Notes: generated by a model not told the origin, from the sequence alone. A stretch of 7,332 nucleotides of DNA from Saprospiraceae bacterium (GCA_020630895.1 JAHDII010000162.1:1-7332), one strand, 5' to 3'. Counted from the stretch's first letter, positions 1-7,103 are shown. Translations and numbers: made by a program.

Positions 1-594
1 TTCATTAAAATAAATATATTCTAAATTTATTTTTTCAGAAATAAAAGGTTGTTCTAATAATTTTTTTGAAGAAATAGTAGGTGTTTCTTCGTTAAGTGTA
101 ATCTCTTGTTTTTCAGTGTTTTCTTCTTGGTTGCTTTCCTTGTTAGTGTTTAAAATAAATGGGTTGTTATTATCAAATATTTTCTTATTCGAATTTTCGA
201 TTGTATTATAGATGAAAGAATTATTGTTTTCTATATTTTTTTTATTTTCTATTTCTTCTATTAAATACGCTTCTTCTATAGTTTTATTTTTTTGATTATA
301 AGAAAAAATATTTCCTTCTTTGTTAGAATTCAATTGAAGGAAAACTATATTCTTTTTTTCTGTAAAGTCTTTTATGAAAAACAAACTTCCTCCTATAAAT
401 CCTAAAAATAAAATAATAAAAAAAGCAAATTTTCTTCTTCTTTTTTTATCTAAATATTTTTCTACTTCAAGCCATGTATCATCAATATCTAATTGTCTAG
501 TAATTTCATGCCAACTATCACTAGGAGGAACAAATTCATTTTCAAATATTTTTTTATAATTTTGAAATTCTTCTATGTTATTGTTTTTATTCAA
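1..594 (-). CDS. Single-pass membrane protein, putative anti-sigma factor, TTG start (partial, C-terminus off window)
   Basis: Seen: an open frame of 198 codons runs without a stop from a TTG at 594-592 to the left window edge. It contains no ATG, and an in-frame stop lies at 618-616, so TTG is the only conventional start; an ATT at 609-607 is a less likely alternative. TTG lies one base after the sigma-factor stop. The N-terminal ~55 residues are polar, with two short Trp segments (PPSDSWHEI, residues 23-31; DTWLEVEKYLDKK, 39-51), then RRRK and a hydrophobic segment at about 56-74. Residues ~79-198 are Asn/Glu/Lys-rich, low in hydrophobics and probably periplasmic. Family knowledge: Bacteroidota sigma-factor genes are often followed by a protein with a short Trp-containing cytoplasmic region, basic cluster and one membrane span, sometimes with a C-terminal beta-barrel domain. 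Inference: it tethers or inhibits the upstream sigma factor. The missing C-terminus could change the call. Confidence 0.72.
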   Translation of the reverse strand, partial: MNKNNNIEEFQNYKKIFENEFVPPSDSWHEITRQLDIDDTWLEVEKYLDKKRRRKFAFFIILFLGFIGGSLFFIKDFTEKKNIVFLQLNSNKEGNIFSYNQKNKTIEEAYLIEEIENKKNIENNNSFIYNTIENSNKKIFDNNNPFILNTNKESNQEENTEKQEITLNEETPTISSKKLLEQPFISEKINLEYIYFNE

Positions 595-595
595 T

Positions 596-1147
596 TTATT
601 TTTTAAAATATTTATTTAATAAAAATCTTGCACGATTTAATTGAGATTTTGATGTGCCAATTGAAATGTCTAATTTTTTAGAGATTTCTTTATGGCTTAA
701 TCCTTCCAAAGCATATAAATTTAAAACCGCTCTTGCTTTTGCAGGAATTAATTCTATCATCGATTCTACTTCATTTAATTTTTCTTTTTCATCATCAGCA
801 ATATTTTCTTCCGTCTCAGAAAGAAGCGTTTGAGAAGCATAATTATCTATATAATCAGAAGCACTAAATTCAGGTCTTTCCTTTCTAATATTATCAATAA
901 TATTATTAATAATAATTTTTTTAATCCAATTTTTTAAACTTCCTTTATTTTTATATTGATGAAGATTTTTAAAAACTTTAATAAATCCTTCTTGTAAATA
1001 ATCTTTAGCTTCACCTCTGTCTTTAGCATAACTGAGACATACAGAATACATTTCCTTAGCAAAAGTATCATACAATAATTTTTGATACTTTCGATTTCCT
1101 TTTTTACATTGCTGTAATAATTCTATGTGATTAATTTTCTCCAACAT
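596..1147 (-). CDS. ECF-type RNA polymerase sigma factor (sigma-70 family)
   Basis: A 183-residue sigma factor with only regions 2 and 4, the usual ECF layout and length. Region 2 spans about residues 24-90: the helix around AKDYLQEGFIKVF matches the conserved core-binding segment (D..QE.F..VF), followed by the -10-recognition part with GSLKNWIKKI and NIRK. An acidic linker follows (about 92-128). Region 4 spans about 130-180: IPAKARAVLNLYALEGLSHKEI, then the helix-turn-helix LDISIGTSKSQLNRAR. It would direct RNA polymerase to an alternative promoter set; the targets are not visible. Start: I chose the ATG at 1147-1145. A TTG directly before it (1150-1148) adds one residue and is less likely. 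The ATG lies three bases after the lipoprotein stop, so the two genes are probably coupled. The downstream membrane protein is the natural candidate regulator. No Shine-Dalgarno sequence is visible. Confidence 0.93.
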   Translation of the reverse strand: MLEKINHIELLQQCKKGNRKYQKLLYDTFAKEMYSVCLSYAKDRGEAKDYLQEGFIKVFKNLHQYKNKGSLKNWIKKIIINNIIDNIRKERPEFSASDYIDNYASQTLLSETEENIADDEKEKLNEVESMIELIPAKARAVLNLYALEGLSHKEISKKLDISIGTSKSQLNRARFLLNKYFKK

Positions 1148-1150
1148 CAA

Positions 1151-1855
1151 TTACATGAAAATAAGACTTATCGCATTCGAAAATTGATCTTTCATTTCAG
1201 AGTATAAGGAATTATTATCTTCGGAATTGATCAAAATAAAATCTTCCTCCTCCTCCTCTTCTTCCTCTACATCTGCATCCTCCCATTCATCTACCGTAAT
1301 GGTAGAAAATAAAAGATTAGGATTTATCTTAAAAACGGGATAGGAAATATTATTTTTATCTAAAATTATTTGATTCTGATTGGTATTAGAAATTCCTTTA
1401 ATATTAATAACTGTAGAAATGAAATCTTCATAAATAAAATCAATTTCTTCATCATCTTCATCATCTTCATCAATATAAGTACCATCTAAACTAAAAACAG
1501 GAGTTTCACTTGATGCAAAACTTAAAGTTATCGTTATATCATCATAAATCCCTTGAGGGAGATCAAAAGATAATTCCTCATAAATATTTGTTGCTTCATC
1601 GAATTCAATTTCTAAGGGAGTAGAATATTCAATATTAAAAAACACATCATCTCCTACAGCTCTTTTACCATCAAATGTAAATGAAGAAAGATGTAAAATT
1701 CCATGATTAAAATTTAAATGTTCATATTCAGAACTATCCATACTAAAAAGAAAATTTACAGAAACGGGTTGTTTCAATTCATTTTCTTTACAAGAACTTA
1801 CTAGTAAAATTAAACTAAGAATAAGTAATAAATAATGTTTATAATATAACTTCAT
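1151..1855 (-). CDS. Acidic lipoprotein of unknown function
   Basis: A 234-residue predicted lipoprotein. The basic N-terminus and hydrophobic stretch (residues 8-19) lead to the lipobox LVSSC with Cys22 as the lipidated residue. The residues after it, KENE, partly resemble the Lys/acidic surface-export signal described for Bacteroidota lipoproteins, so it may face outward; this is a hint only. Residues ~45-113 look like a beta-sandwich (ILHLSSFTFDG..., then LPQGIYDDITITLSF), loosely like DUF4382-type lipoproteins, but I do not recognise the family securely. Two acidic runs stand out: residues 129-139 (alternating Asp and Glu) and 189-205, which includes eight consecutive Glu. They could bind divalent cations or basic surfaces, but no complete EF-hand is visible. 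It is the first gene of the sigma-factor cluster. Inference: it is a sensor input or target of that system. The ATG at 1855-1853 begins a normal signal peptide. Confidence 0.85.
   Translation of the reverse strand: MKLYYKHYLLLILSLILLVSSCKENELKQPVSVNFLFSMDSSEYEHLNFNHGILHLSSFTFDGKRAVGDDVFFNIEYSTPLEIEFDEATNIYEELSFDLPQGIYDDITITLSFASSETPVFSLDGTYIDEDDEDDEEIDFIYEDFISTVINIKGISNTNQNQIILDKNNISYPVFKINPNLLFSTITVDEWEDADVEEEEEEEEDFILINSEDNNSLYSEMKDQFSNAISLIFM
1244..1267 (-). repeat. Glutamate-codon triplet repeat in the lipoprotein gene
   Basis: Eight consecutive GAG/GAA codons (residues 197-204 of the lipoprotein) form a near-perfect trinucleotide run. Four adjacent codons are identical GAG. Length changes by slippage would stay in frame and alter only the length of the acidic run. 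Confidence 0.85.
1448..1471 (-). repeat. 9-base tandem repeat encoding Asp-Asp-Glu units in the lipoprotein gene
   Basis: On the plus strand TTCATCATC occurs twice in tandem, followed by a partial TTCATC, about 2.7 copies with no mismatch. In the lipoprotein this encodes residues 129-136, the first acidic cluster. Copy-number change would keep the reading frame. Confidence 0.85.
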
Positions 1856-1985
1856 TTCTATTAGGCTTTATTTTTAGACGAATTTAATTTATGAAAGGTT
1901 GGAAAATAACAATCAAGCATGAATAATTTACATAATTTTAAGTTTCTTTTAATGTTTTTAATACAGGAACTTAGTTTGAAAAACG

Positions 1986-1993
1986 TACCTTTG
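1986..1993 (+). promoter_or_regulatory. Candidate Bacteroidota -7 promoter box for purH
   Basis: TACCTTTG is an exact match to the TAnnTTTG -7 element used by the housekeeping sigma factor of Bacteroidota. It ends 32 bases before the purH ATG and would give a leader of roughly 25 bases. No good TTTG or TTG lies at the expected -33 distance; a TTTG at 1975-1978 is too close. The surrounding region between the divergent lipoprotein and purH genes (1856-2025) shows no other structure I can support, and no convincing promoter for the minus-strand cluster. Confidence 0.55.
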
Positions 1994-2025
1994 CAGCCAT
2001 CAAAAAAGATAATACTTATTTCCAG

Positions 2026-3555
2026 ATGGCTAAAGTAAAAATTAAATCAGCATTAATCTCTGTTTTTCATAAAAATGGGATAGATACAATTGCTCAAAAA
2101 TTACATCAATTAGATGTTCAAATTATTTCTACAGGAGGAACACAAAAACATATAGAAGCTTTAGGCATTCCTGTAACTCCTGTTGAGTCTTTAACCAATT
2201 ATCCTTCTATTTTAGATGGAAGAGTTAAAACACTTCATCCAATGGTTTTTGGAGGAATATTGGCAAGGAGAGAAGAAGCTCATCTAGAACAATTGGTTCA
2301 ATATGAAATCCCTGAAATAGATCTTATTATTGTAGATTTATATCCTTTTGAACAAACTGTTGCGGAAACAGATGATGAAGCCACTATTATTGAAAAAATA
2401 GATATTGGAGGTATTTCATTAATTAGGGCCGCAGCCAAAAATTATAAAGATGTAATCATTATTCCTTCTCAGAATGAATATACTTTTCTAGAACAATTAT
2501 TAGAAGAAAAACAAGGACATTCTTCTATCGAAGATCGAAAGTTTTTGGCAAGAAGAGCTTTTGCTGTTTCTTCAAATTATGATGTAGCCATTCATAATTA
2601 TTTTAATACAGAAATTCAAGAACCTGCTTTTAAAGTAAGCTTTGATCAAGGACAAACGCTTCGTTATGGCGAAAATCCTCATCAATCAGCCAACTTTTAT
2701 GGGAACTTAGACCATATGTTTGAACAACTTCATGGAAAAGCACTATCATATAATAATTTAATTGATGTAGATGCAGGAATTAGTTTCATGAGGGAGTTCA
2801 AAAATGATCAACCAACATTCATTATTATTAAACATACAAATGCTTGTGGTGTAGCTACTAGAGGTACTATCCATGAAGCATGGATAGATGCCTTAGCTTG
2901 TGATAATATTTCTGCTTTTGGAGGAATATTAGTATCTAATACCAAAATAGACTTAGCAACAGCAAAAGAAATTAATAGCATTTTTTATGAAATTTTAATT
3001 GCTCCTGATTTTGATGAAGAGGCATTAGAACTTTTGAAATCTAAAAAAACAAGGAGATTATTAAAAATTAAAAATAATTTTCAGATACAAGAAAAAACTT
3101 TTAGAAGTTTATTAAATGGAGTCATTCAACAAGATGCTGATTTAACCATTGAAGATAGAACTCAATTCAATCAAGTAACTGTAAAAGCTCCTCAAGATGA
3201 AGTACTTGACGATTTAGAATATGCTAATAAATGTGTAAAACATGTTAAATCAAATACGATTGTATTGGTTAAAAATCGTCAAATGATAGGAATGGGTTGT
3301 GGACAAACATCTAGGGTAGATGCTTGTAAACAAGCGATAGCAAAAGCAAAACAATTCGGTTTTGATTTACAAGGAGCTGTAATGGCATCTGATGCTTTTT
3401 TCCCTTTTCCTGACTGTGTTGAATTAGCTCATCACGCAGGAATTCAAGCCGTCGTGCAACCTGGAGGCTCTAAAAATGACTTACTAAGTATTAATTATTG
3501 TAATGAAAATGATTTAGCGATGTTAACAACGGGTATTCGCCATTTTAGACATTAA
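2026..3555 (+). CDS. purH: Bifunctional AICAR formyltransferase / IMP cyclohydrolase
   Basis: Catalyses the last two steps of de novo purine synthesis: formylation of AICAR using 10-formyl-tetrahydrofolate, then ring closure to IMP; cytosolic. At 509 residues it is close to the usual ~510-530. The N-terminal MGS-like cyclohydrolase domain (about 1-195) carries STGGT (35-39), TLHP..FGGIL (69-79), DLIIVDLYPF (99-108) and IDIGGISLIRAAAKN (125-139). The C-terminal transformylase domain carries LRYGENPHQ (212-220), GKALSYNNLIDVDA (237-250), the catalytic Lys-His pair in IIKHTNACGVA (K269, H270), SAFGGI (296-301), GMGCGQTSRVDAC (422-434), ASDAFFPFPD (454-463), VQPGGSKND (477-485) and the C-terminal TTGIRHFRH. 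All expected motifs are intact. The start is the ATG at 2026; no Shine-Dalgarno sequence is present, as is usual in this phylum. It is the first gene of the plus-strand run and is preceded by a TAnnTTTG box. coaX begins five bases after its stop. Confidence 0.98.
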   Translation: MAKVKIKSALISVFHKNGIDTIAQKLHQLDVQIISTGGTQKHIEALGIPVTPVESLTNYPSILDGRVKTLHPMVFGGILARREEAHLEQLVQYEIPEIDLIIVDLYPFEQTVAETDDEATIIEKIDIGGISLIRAAAKNYKDVIIIPSQNEYTFLEQLLEEKQGHSSIEDRKFLARRAFAVSSNYDVAIHNYFNTEIQEPAFKVSFDQGQTLRYGENPHQSANFYGNLDHMFEQLHGKALSYNNLIDVDAGISFMREFKNDQPTFIIIKHTNACGVATRGTIHEAWIDALACDNISAFGGILVSNTKIDLATAKEINSIFYEILIAPDFDEEALELLKSKKTRRLLKIKNNFQIQEKTFRSLLNGVIQQDADLTIEDRTQFNQVTVKAPQDEVLDDLEYANKCVKHVKSNTIVLVKNRQMIGMGCGQTSRVDACKQAIAKAKQFGFDLQGAVMASDAFFPFPDCVELAHHAGIQAVVQPGGSKNDLLSINYCNENDLAMLTTGIRHFRH

Positions 3556-3560
3556 TCATT

Positions 3561-4283
3561 TTGAACATAGCAATAGACATAGGAAATACTCGAATGAAAA
3601 TCGGTTACTTTAAAGAAAGTAATCTTATAGAACATACCAATTTGGCTTCTTCAGATATAGAAGCCATGAAAAGTTTTTTTGAAAAAAAAAATATTAAAAA
3701 TATAATACTTTCTTCTACAGCAGTGGTAATGCCTGAAATAGAAGATTTTTTAATTCAAAACTATAATTATACTCGATTGAAAACAGAAACACCTGTTCCA
3801 ATAGAAAATATTTATAGAACACCCAAAACACTAGGAAAAGATAGAGTTGCAGGAGTAATTGGAGCAAAAGTATTATATCCTAAAAAGGATTGTTTAGTCA
3901 TTGATGCAGGTACATGTATTACTTATGATTTTATCAATGCTAAAAATATATATTTAGGAGGAAATATTGCACCAGGAATTAGTTTACGCCTTAGAGCTAT
4001 GGACGAATTTACCGCAGCACTTCCTTTAGTTTCAAAGCAGCAACCAGACACTAATAAAGGTTATAGTACTGAAACCGCTATTAGAGCAGGAGCAGTATGG
4101 GGAACAGCTTATGAAATAATGGGCTTCATTCAACAACTAGATCAACAAACAGAAACACTAACGATTCTTCTCACGGGAGGAGATGCAAAATTATTAGATA
4201 AACTTATAGATAGGGAAACTATTGTAAATCCTTATTTAGTTTTAATTGGCTTAAATAAAATTTTAGAATATAATGTCGAATGA
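3561..4283 (+). CDS. coaX: Type III pantothenate kinase, TTG start
   Basis: Phosphorylates pantothenate with ATP, the first step of coenzyme A synthesis. It belongs to the ASKHA fold; type III enzymes typically need a monovalent cation. At 240 residues it is at the normal length. Motifs: the N-terminal phosphate-binding DIGNT (6-10), LGKDR (91-95), the second phosphate loop DAGTCIT (115-121) including the conserved Asp, GGNIAPG (133-139), TAALP (151-155) and TGGDA (205-209). The start is TTG at 3561-3563: the next in-frame ATG is codon 12 and would delete the DIGNT loop, and no ATG lies upstream between the purH stop and this TTG. The gene starts five bases after purH and its end overlaps the next gene by 11 bases, so it is probably translated from the same transcript. 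A run of ten A bases lies at 3682-3691 within codons 41-44. Confidence 0.95.
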   Translation: MNIAIDIGNTRMKIGYFKESNLIEHTNLASSDIEAMKSFFEKKNIKNIILSSTAVVMPEIEDFLIQNYNYTRLKTETPVPIENIYRTPKTLGKDRVAGVIGAKVLYPKKDCLVIDAGTCITYDFINAKNIYLGGNIAPGISLRLRAMDEFTAALPLVSKQQPDTNKGYSTETAIRAGAVWGTAYEIMGFIQQLDQQTETLTILLTGGDAKLLDKLIDRETIVNPYLVLIGLNKILEYNVE

Positions 4284-5676
4284 TTTTAAAATAGTAGTTC
4301 TAACTATTATCCTTTCAATAACAGCTATATGCCTTCAGGCACAAACCAAAGAAAATGATCCTTATTCTATTTTAGGAATAGGAAATATCAATAGTTTAAA
4401 CTTTGCTCAATTAAGTGCAATGCCTGGACTTTCTGCTACTTATCATGATGCGAGTAACTTGAATATTCAAAATCCTGCGGCAAGTGGTTTTTTAAGATTA
4501 TCAACTTTTGAAGCGGGAGGGTTTTATCAATATAAAAAAATGAAAACTCCTTTTGACACGGATGAAGTTCATTCTGGTAATTTATCTTATCTCGCCTTAG
4601 GTTTTTCTCTTTTTAACGAAAACACTAAACTCGTTACAAGAAAGAAAAGACCCTATAATTTAGGAATGACGATTAGTTTGACTCCTTATTCAAGGGTAGG
4701 GTATGACTTACAGGAAAGTTATCAGTTACAAACAACTACTGTAGATACTGTAACGAGTACTTTTCAAGGTTCTGGAGGAACATATAAATTTTTATGGGGA
4801 AACTCTTTTAGATATAAATCTTTTTCTGTAGGATTAAATATAGGTTACCTCTTTGGAAAACAAACTACAGAGCATTGGGATTTCCTTCAAAATTCTAATA
4901 CAGAGTATAGAAATAGGTTTGAAGAAAATACTCGTTTAGGTGGATTTATATGGAATATAGGTGCTTTATATGAATATATTTTACCTGCTAAAAAAGCAGA
5001 AAACGAAAATGAAACAGAGCTAGAAAAACTTAAAAGATTAAATGCTCCTAAAACTCGTATTACATTAGGATTTTTTGGAAATTCTAAAAATAATATAAAT
5101 ACTACTTCTGATCTTTTATATGAAAGAAGACAAACACTTTCTGGTTTTGTAACAGATGTTGATACCTTACAATTTTCTAGCGGAGCTAAAGGAAAAATGA
5201 CGCTTCCTAGTGAATTAGGAGTAGGTATTATGTTTTCTAAAGATAATAAATGGAAAATAGGAATGGATTATACCATGACTCAATGGTCTGGTTTCTCAAG
5301 TGAATTAAATAATAATATAACATTAAAAGATGCTATGAGAATAGGCTTTGGAGCAGAATATATTCCAAAGCATAATGATCCCTTTAAATATGGCAAAAGA
5401 ATGATTTATAGACTTGGAGGTTTTTATCAAACTGATCCTAGAACAGAAGAAAATATTGTAAACAATTTTACCCATTCAGCTTTAACATTTGGTTTAGGAT
5501 TTCCTGTTTTAGTTAAGTCTTTCTTAAGCAATAGAAAAATATATTCATTCGTTAATATATCAGTAGAAATTGGGCAATATGGAGATCCCAATTTTTTAAA
5601 GGAAAATTATTATAAACTGAACCTTGGTTTTACTCTTAATGATGACTCTTGGTTCTTTAAACGTAAATACAATTAA
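4273..5676 (+). CDS. FadL-like outer-membrane beta-barrel protein
   Basis: A 467-residue exported protein. The signal peptide has a hydrophobic core at about 7-20 and a probable cut after LQA, leaving Gln24 at the N-terminus. The mature N-terminus (DPYSILGIGNIN, 29-40) and the NPA segment at 67-69 followed by LSTFEAGG are typical of FadL/OMPP1-like proteins in Bacteroidota. Alternating aromatic/polar beta-strands fill the rest. TLPSELGVGIMF (310-321) followed by WKIGMDYTMTQWSGF (327-341) fits the FadL family's LP...G...W...DY...W pattern. The protein ends in a strand with a positively charged tail (WFFKRKYN). A charged, probably helical insert (about 239-260, Glu/Lys-rich) likely forms a loop. 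Likely role: uptake or passage of a hydrophobic compound across the outer membrane; the substrate is unknown. The ATG at 4273 overlaps coaX by 11 bases, suggesting coupling. The TPR gene follows after two bases. Confidence 0.85.
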   Translation: MSNDFKIVVLTIILSITAICLQAQTKENDPYSILGIGNINSLNFAQLSAMPGLSATYHDASNLNIQNPAASGFLRLSTFEAGGFYQYKKMKTPFDTDEVHSGNLSYLALGFSLFNENTKLVTRKKRPYNLGMTISLTPYSRVGYDLQESYQLQTTTVDTVTSTFQGSGGTYKFLWGNSFRYKSFSVGLNIGYLFGKQTTEHWDFLQNSNTEYRNRFEENTRLGGFIWNIGALYEYILPAKKAENENETELEKLKRLNAPKTRITLGFFGNSKNNINTTSDLLYERRQTLSGFVTDVDTLQFSSGAKGKMTLPSELGVGIMFSKDNKWKIGMDYTMTQWSGFSSELNNNITLKDAMRIGFGAEYIPKHNDPFKYGKRMIYRLGGFYQTDPRTEENIVNNFTHSALTFGLGFPVLVKSFLSNRKIYSFVNISVEIGQYGDPNFLKENYYKLNLGFTLNDDSWFFKRKYN

Positions 5677-5678
5677 TT

Positions 5679-7103
5679 ATGAAGCTGAAAACAGTTTACA
5701 CTTTATTACTTTCAATCTCGTTTTTATTTTTTATAGATAATTCTATTTCTGCTCAATGTGAAACATGGAACGCTGCGTCTAATCAAGAAGAATTGGAAAA
5801 CTTACATCAATTCTACCAAGGAGAAATTACTAAAAAAGATTATGCTAAAGCTTATGAATATTGGGCAAAAGTATTCAAAGCTGCTCCCGCAGCCAATGGT
5901 AAAGTAGCCGCTCATTATAGCGATGGTCGTATTATCCTAAGCAATTTATTTAAAGCTGAAACAGACGCTACTAAACGTACTGAATTAACTCAATCTTTTT
6001 TAGATTTATATGATAAAGAATATGATTGTTTTCCTAAGGATAGAAAAGGAAAAGATAAAAAAGGCTATTTATTAGAAAATAAAGTATATGAATTATACTA
6101 TACTTTTAATTATCAAAGAGATGTTATTTTTGATGCTGTAAAAGAAGCTGCAAAACTAAATGGTAATAATCTAGGATATAGTGTAATTTATCCTTATGCA
6201 GATATTGCTTGTACTTTTTTTACAGATAAAAGAATAGAAGCAGAAGAAGCTCGTGAAATTCATAAAAACATTAATGAAGTTTGCGATTTTCAAATTGCAA
6301 AAAAAGATAAATACAGTCCTTATTATCAACAACAAAAAGATTTAGCCAATCAAAGATTTGATGCTGTTGCAGATCAATTATTTGGATGTGCTTACCACTT
6401 AGAAAAAATTAAACCTGAATATGATGCCAATCCAAATGATAAAGCAACTTATACCAGAGTTTATGAAGCATTAAAAGTAAAAGGTTGTACTTCTGCTGAA
6501 CCTTTAATGAATGAAATTTATGCAAAAATCCAAAAAGATAGAGCTCTTGAAAGAGAAGAAAAAAAGAAAGAATTAGCAGAGAAAAAAGCAGCATGGGAAG
6601 CTAATAATCCTGCGGTAATGGCTCAAAAAGCATACAAATCTGGAGATTATGCTACTGCAATTTCTAAATATAATGAAGCAATAGAACAAGCAACAGATGA
6701 TGCTGAAAAAGCAGAGTATCATTATTATTTAGCAGTTACATATAGAGATAAAAAAGAATATTCTAAAGCTAAAAAACATGCTCAAAGATCAACATCTTTA
6801 GATAGTTCTTTTGGAAAAGCATACCTTTTCTTAGGTGATTTATATGCAAGATTAGCAAGTAGATGTAGTAAAGATCCTTTTGAACAAAGAATGGGGATTT
6901 TAGCAGCTATTGATAAATGGTCTAAAGCAAAAGCGGTTTCTTCTAATAGTCAAGTACAATCAAGTGCTCAAAAAAATATTAATAATTATTCAAATCAATA
7001 TCCAACAGGAGAAATGGTTTTCTTAAAAGGGAAAAAAGAAGGTCAATATTATACTGTAGGATGTGGTATTGGAGAATCGACAAAAATTAGAGCTAAAAAT
7101 TAA
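5679..7103 (+). CDS. Secreted tetratricopeptide-repeat protein
   Basis: A 474-residue exported protein. The signal peptide is residues 1-25 (cut after SISA, leaving Gln26); there is no lipobox, so it is probably soluble in the periplasm or weakly membrane-associated. An alpha-helical N-terminal region (about 30-280) contains a possible early TPR-like pair (YQGEITKKDYAKAYEYWAKV, 46-65). A highly charged helix (about 284-305, Glu/Lys/Arg) probably forms a coiled coil. Two clear TPRs follow at about 310-340 (AYKSGDYATAISKYNEAIE) and 344-377 (YHYYLAVTYRDKKEYSKAKKHA), with a degenerate third from 379. Eight cysteines lie in the mature part, including Cys27 and Cys462, suggesting disulfides. The C-terminal part (YPTGEMVFLKG...YYTVGCGI) resembles the end of a widespread Bacteroidota TPR family. 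TPRs bind proteins; the partner is unknown, but the adjacent outer-membrane barrel gene is an obvious candidate. It is the last gene before the terminator. Confidence 0.88.
   Translation: MKLKTVYTLLLSISFLFFIDNSISAQCETWNAASNQEELENLHQFYQGEITKKDYAKAYEYWAKVFKAAPAANGKVAAHYSDGRIILSNLFKAETDATKRTELTQSFLDLYDKEYDCFPKDRKGKDKKGYLLENKVYELYYTFNYQRDVIFDAVKEAAKLNGNNLGYSVIYPYADIACTFFTDKRIEAEEAREIHKNINEVCDFQIAKKDKYSPYYQQQKDLANQRFDAVADQLFGCAYHLEKIKPEYDANPNDKATYTRVYEALKVKGCTSAEPLMNEIYAKIQKDRALEREEKKKELAEKKAAWEANNPAVMAQKAYKSGDYATAISKYNEAIEQATDDAEKAEYHYYLAVTYRDKKEYSKAKKHAQRSTSLDSSFGKAYLFLGDLYARLASRCSKDPFEQRMGILAAIDKWSKAKAVSSNSQVQSSAQKNINNYSNQYPTGEMVFLKGKKEGQYYTVGCGIGESTKIRAKN

Noticed and set aside
374..559. Plus-strand 61-residue open frame with a hydrophobic/basic start
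   Set aside because: It lies antisense within the minus-strand membrane-protein frame, has a biased Lys/Asn/Ser/Leu composition and no family resemblance; it is the complement of the basic and membrane-spanning region.
1148..1150. TTG as the sigma-factor start instead of ATG at 1147
   Set aside because: The ATG is immediately adjacent and adding one residue brings no motif; ATG is the more likely initiator.
1975..1978. TTTG as the -33 partner of the purH -7 box
   Set aside because: Only 7 bases separate it from the -7 box, far less than the roughly 17-23 bases seen in this phylum.
1856..2025. Possible riboswitch, attenuator or operator in the divergent region (purine-type control of purH)
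   Set aside because: The predicted leader is only about 25 bases, and I found no stable stem, aptamer-like core or clear palindrome.
2247..2930. 15-base direct repeat TTTTGGAGGAATATT inside purH (2247-2261 and 2916-2930)
   Set aside because: Both copies encode the FGGI motif (plus the start of a Leu codon) that occurs independently in the cyclohydrolase and transformylase domains, with the same AT-rich codons; coincidence of coding is enough. The GGAGGA inside is not at a gene start.
6409..6594. Minus-strand 61-residue Leu-rich open frame
   Set aside because: Antisense to the charged helix of the TPR gene; its Leu-rich composition is simply the complement of Glu/Lys codons.
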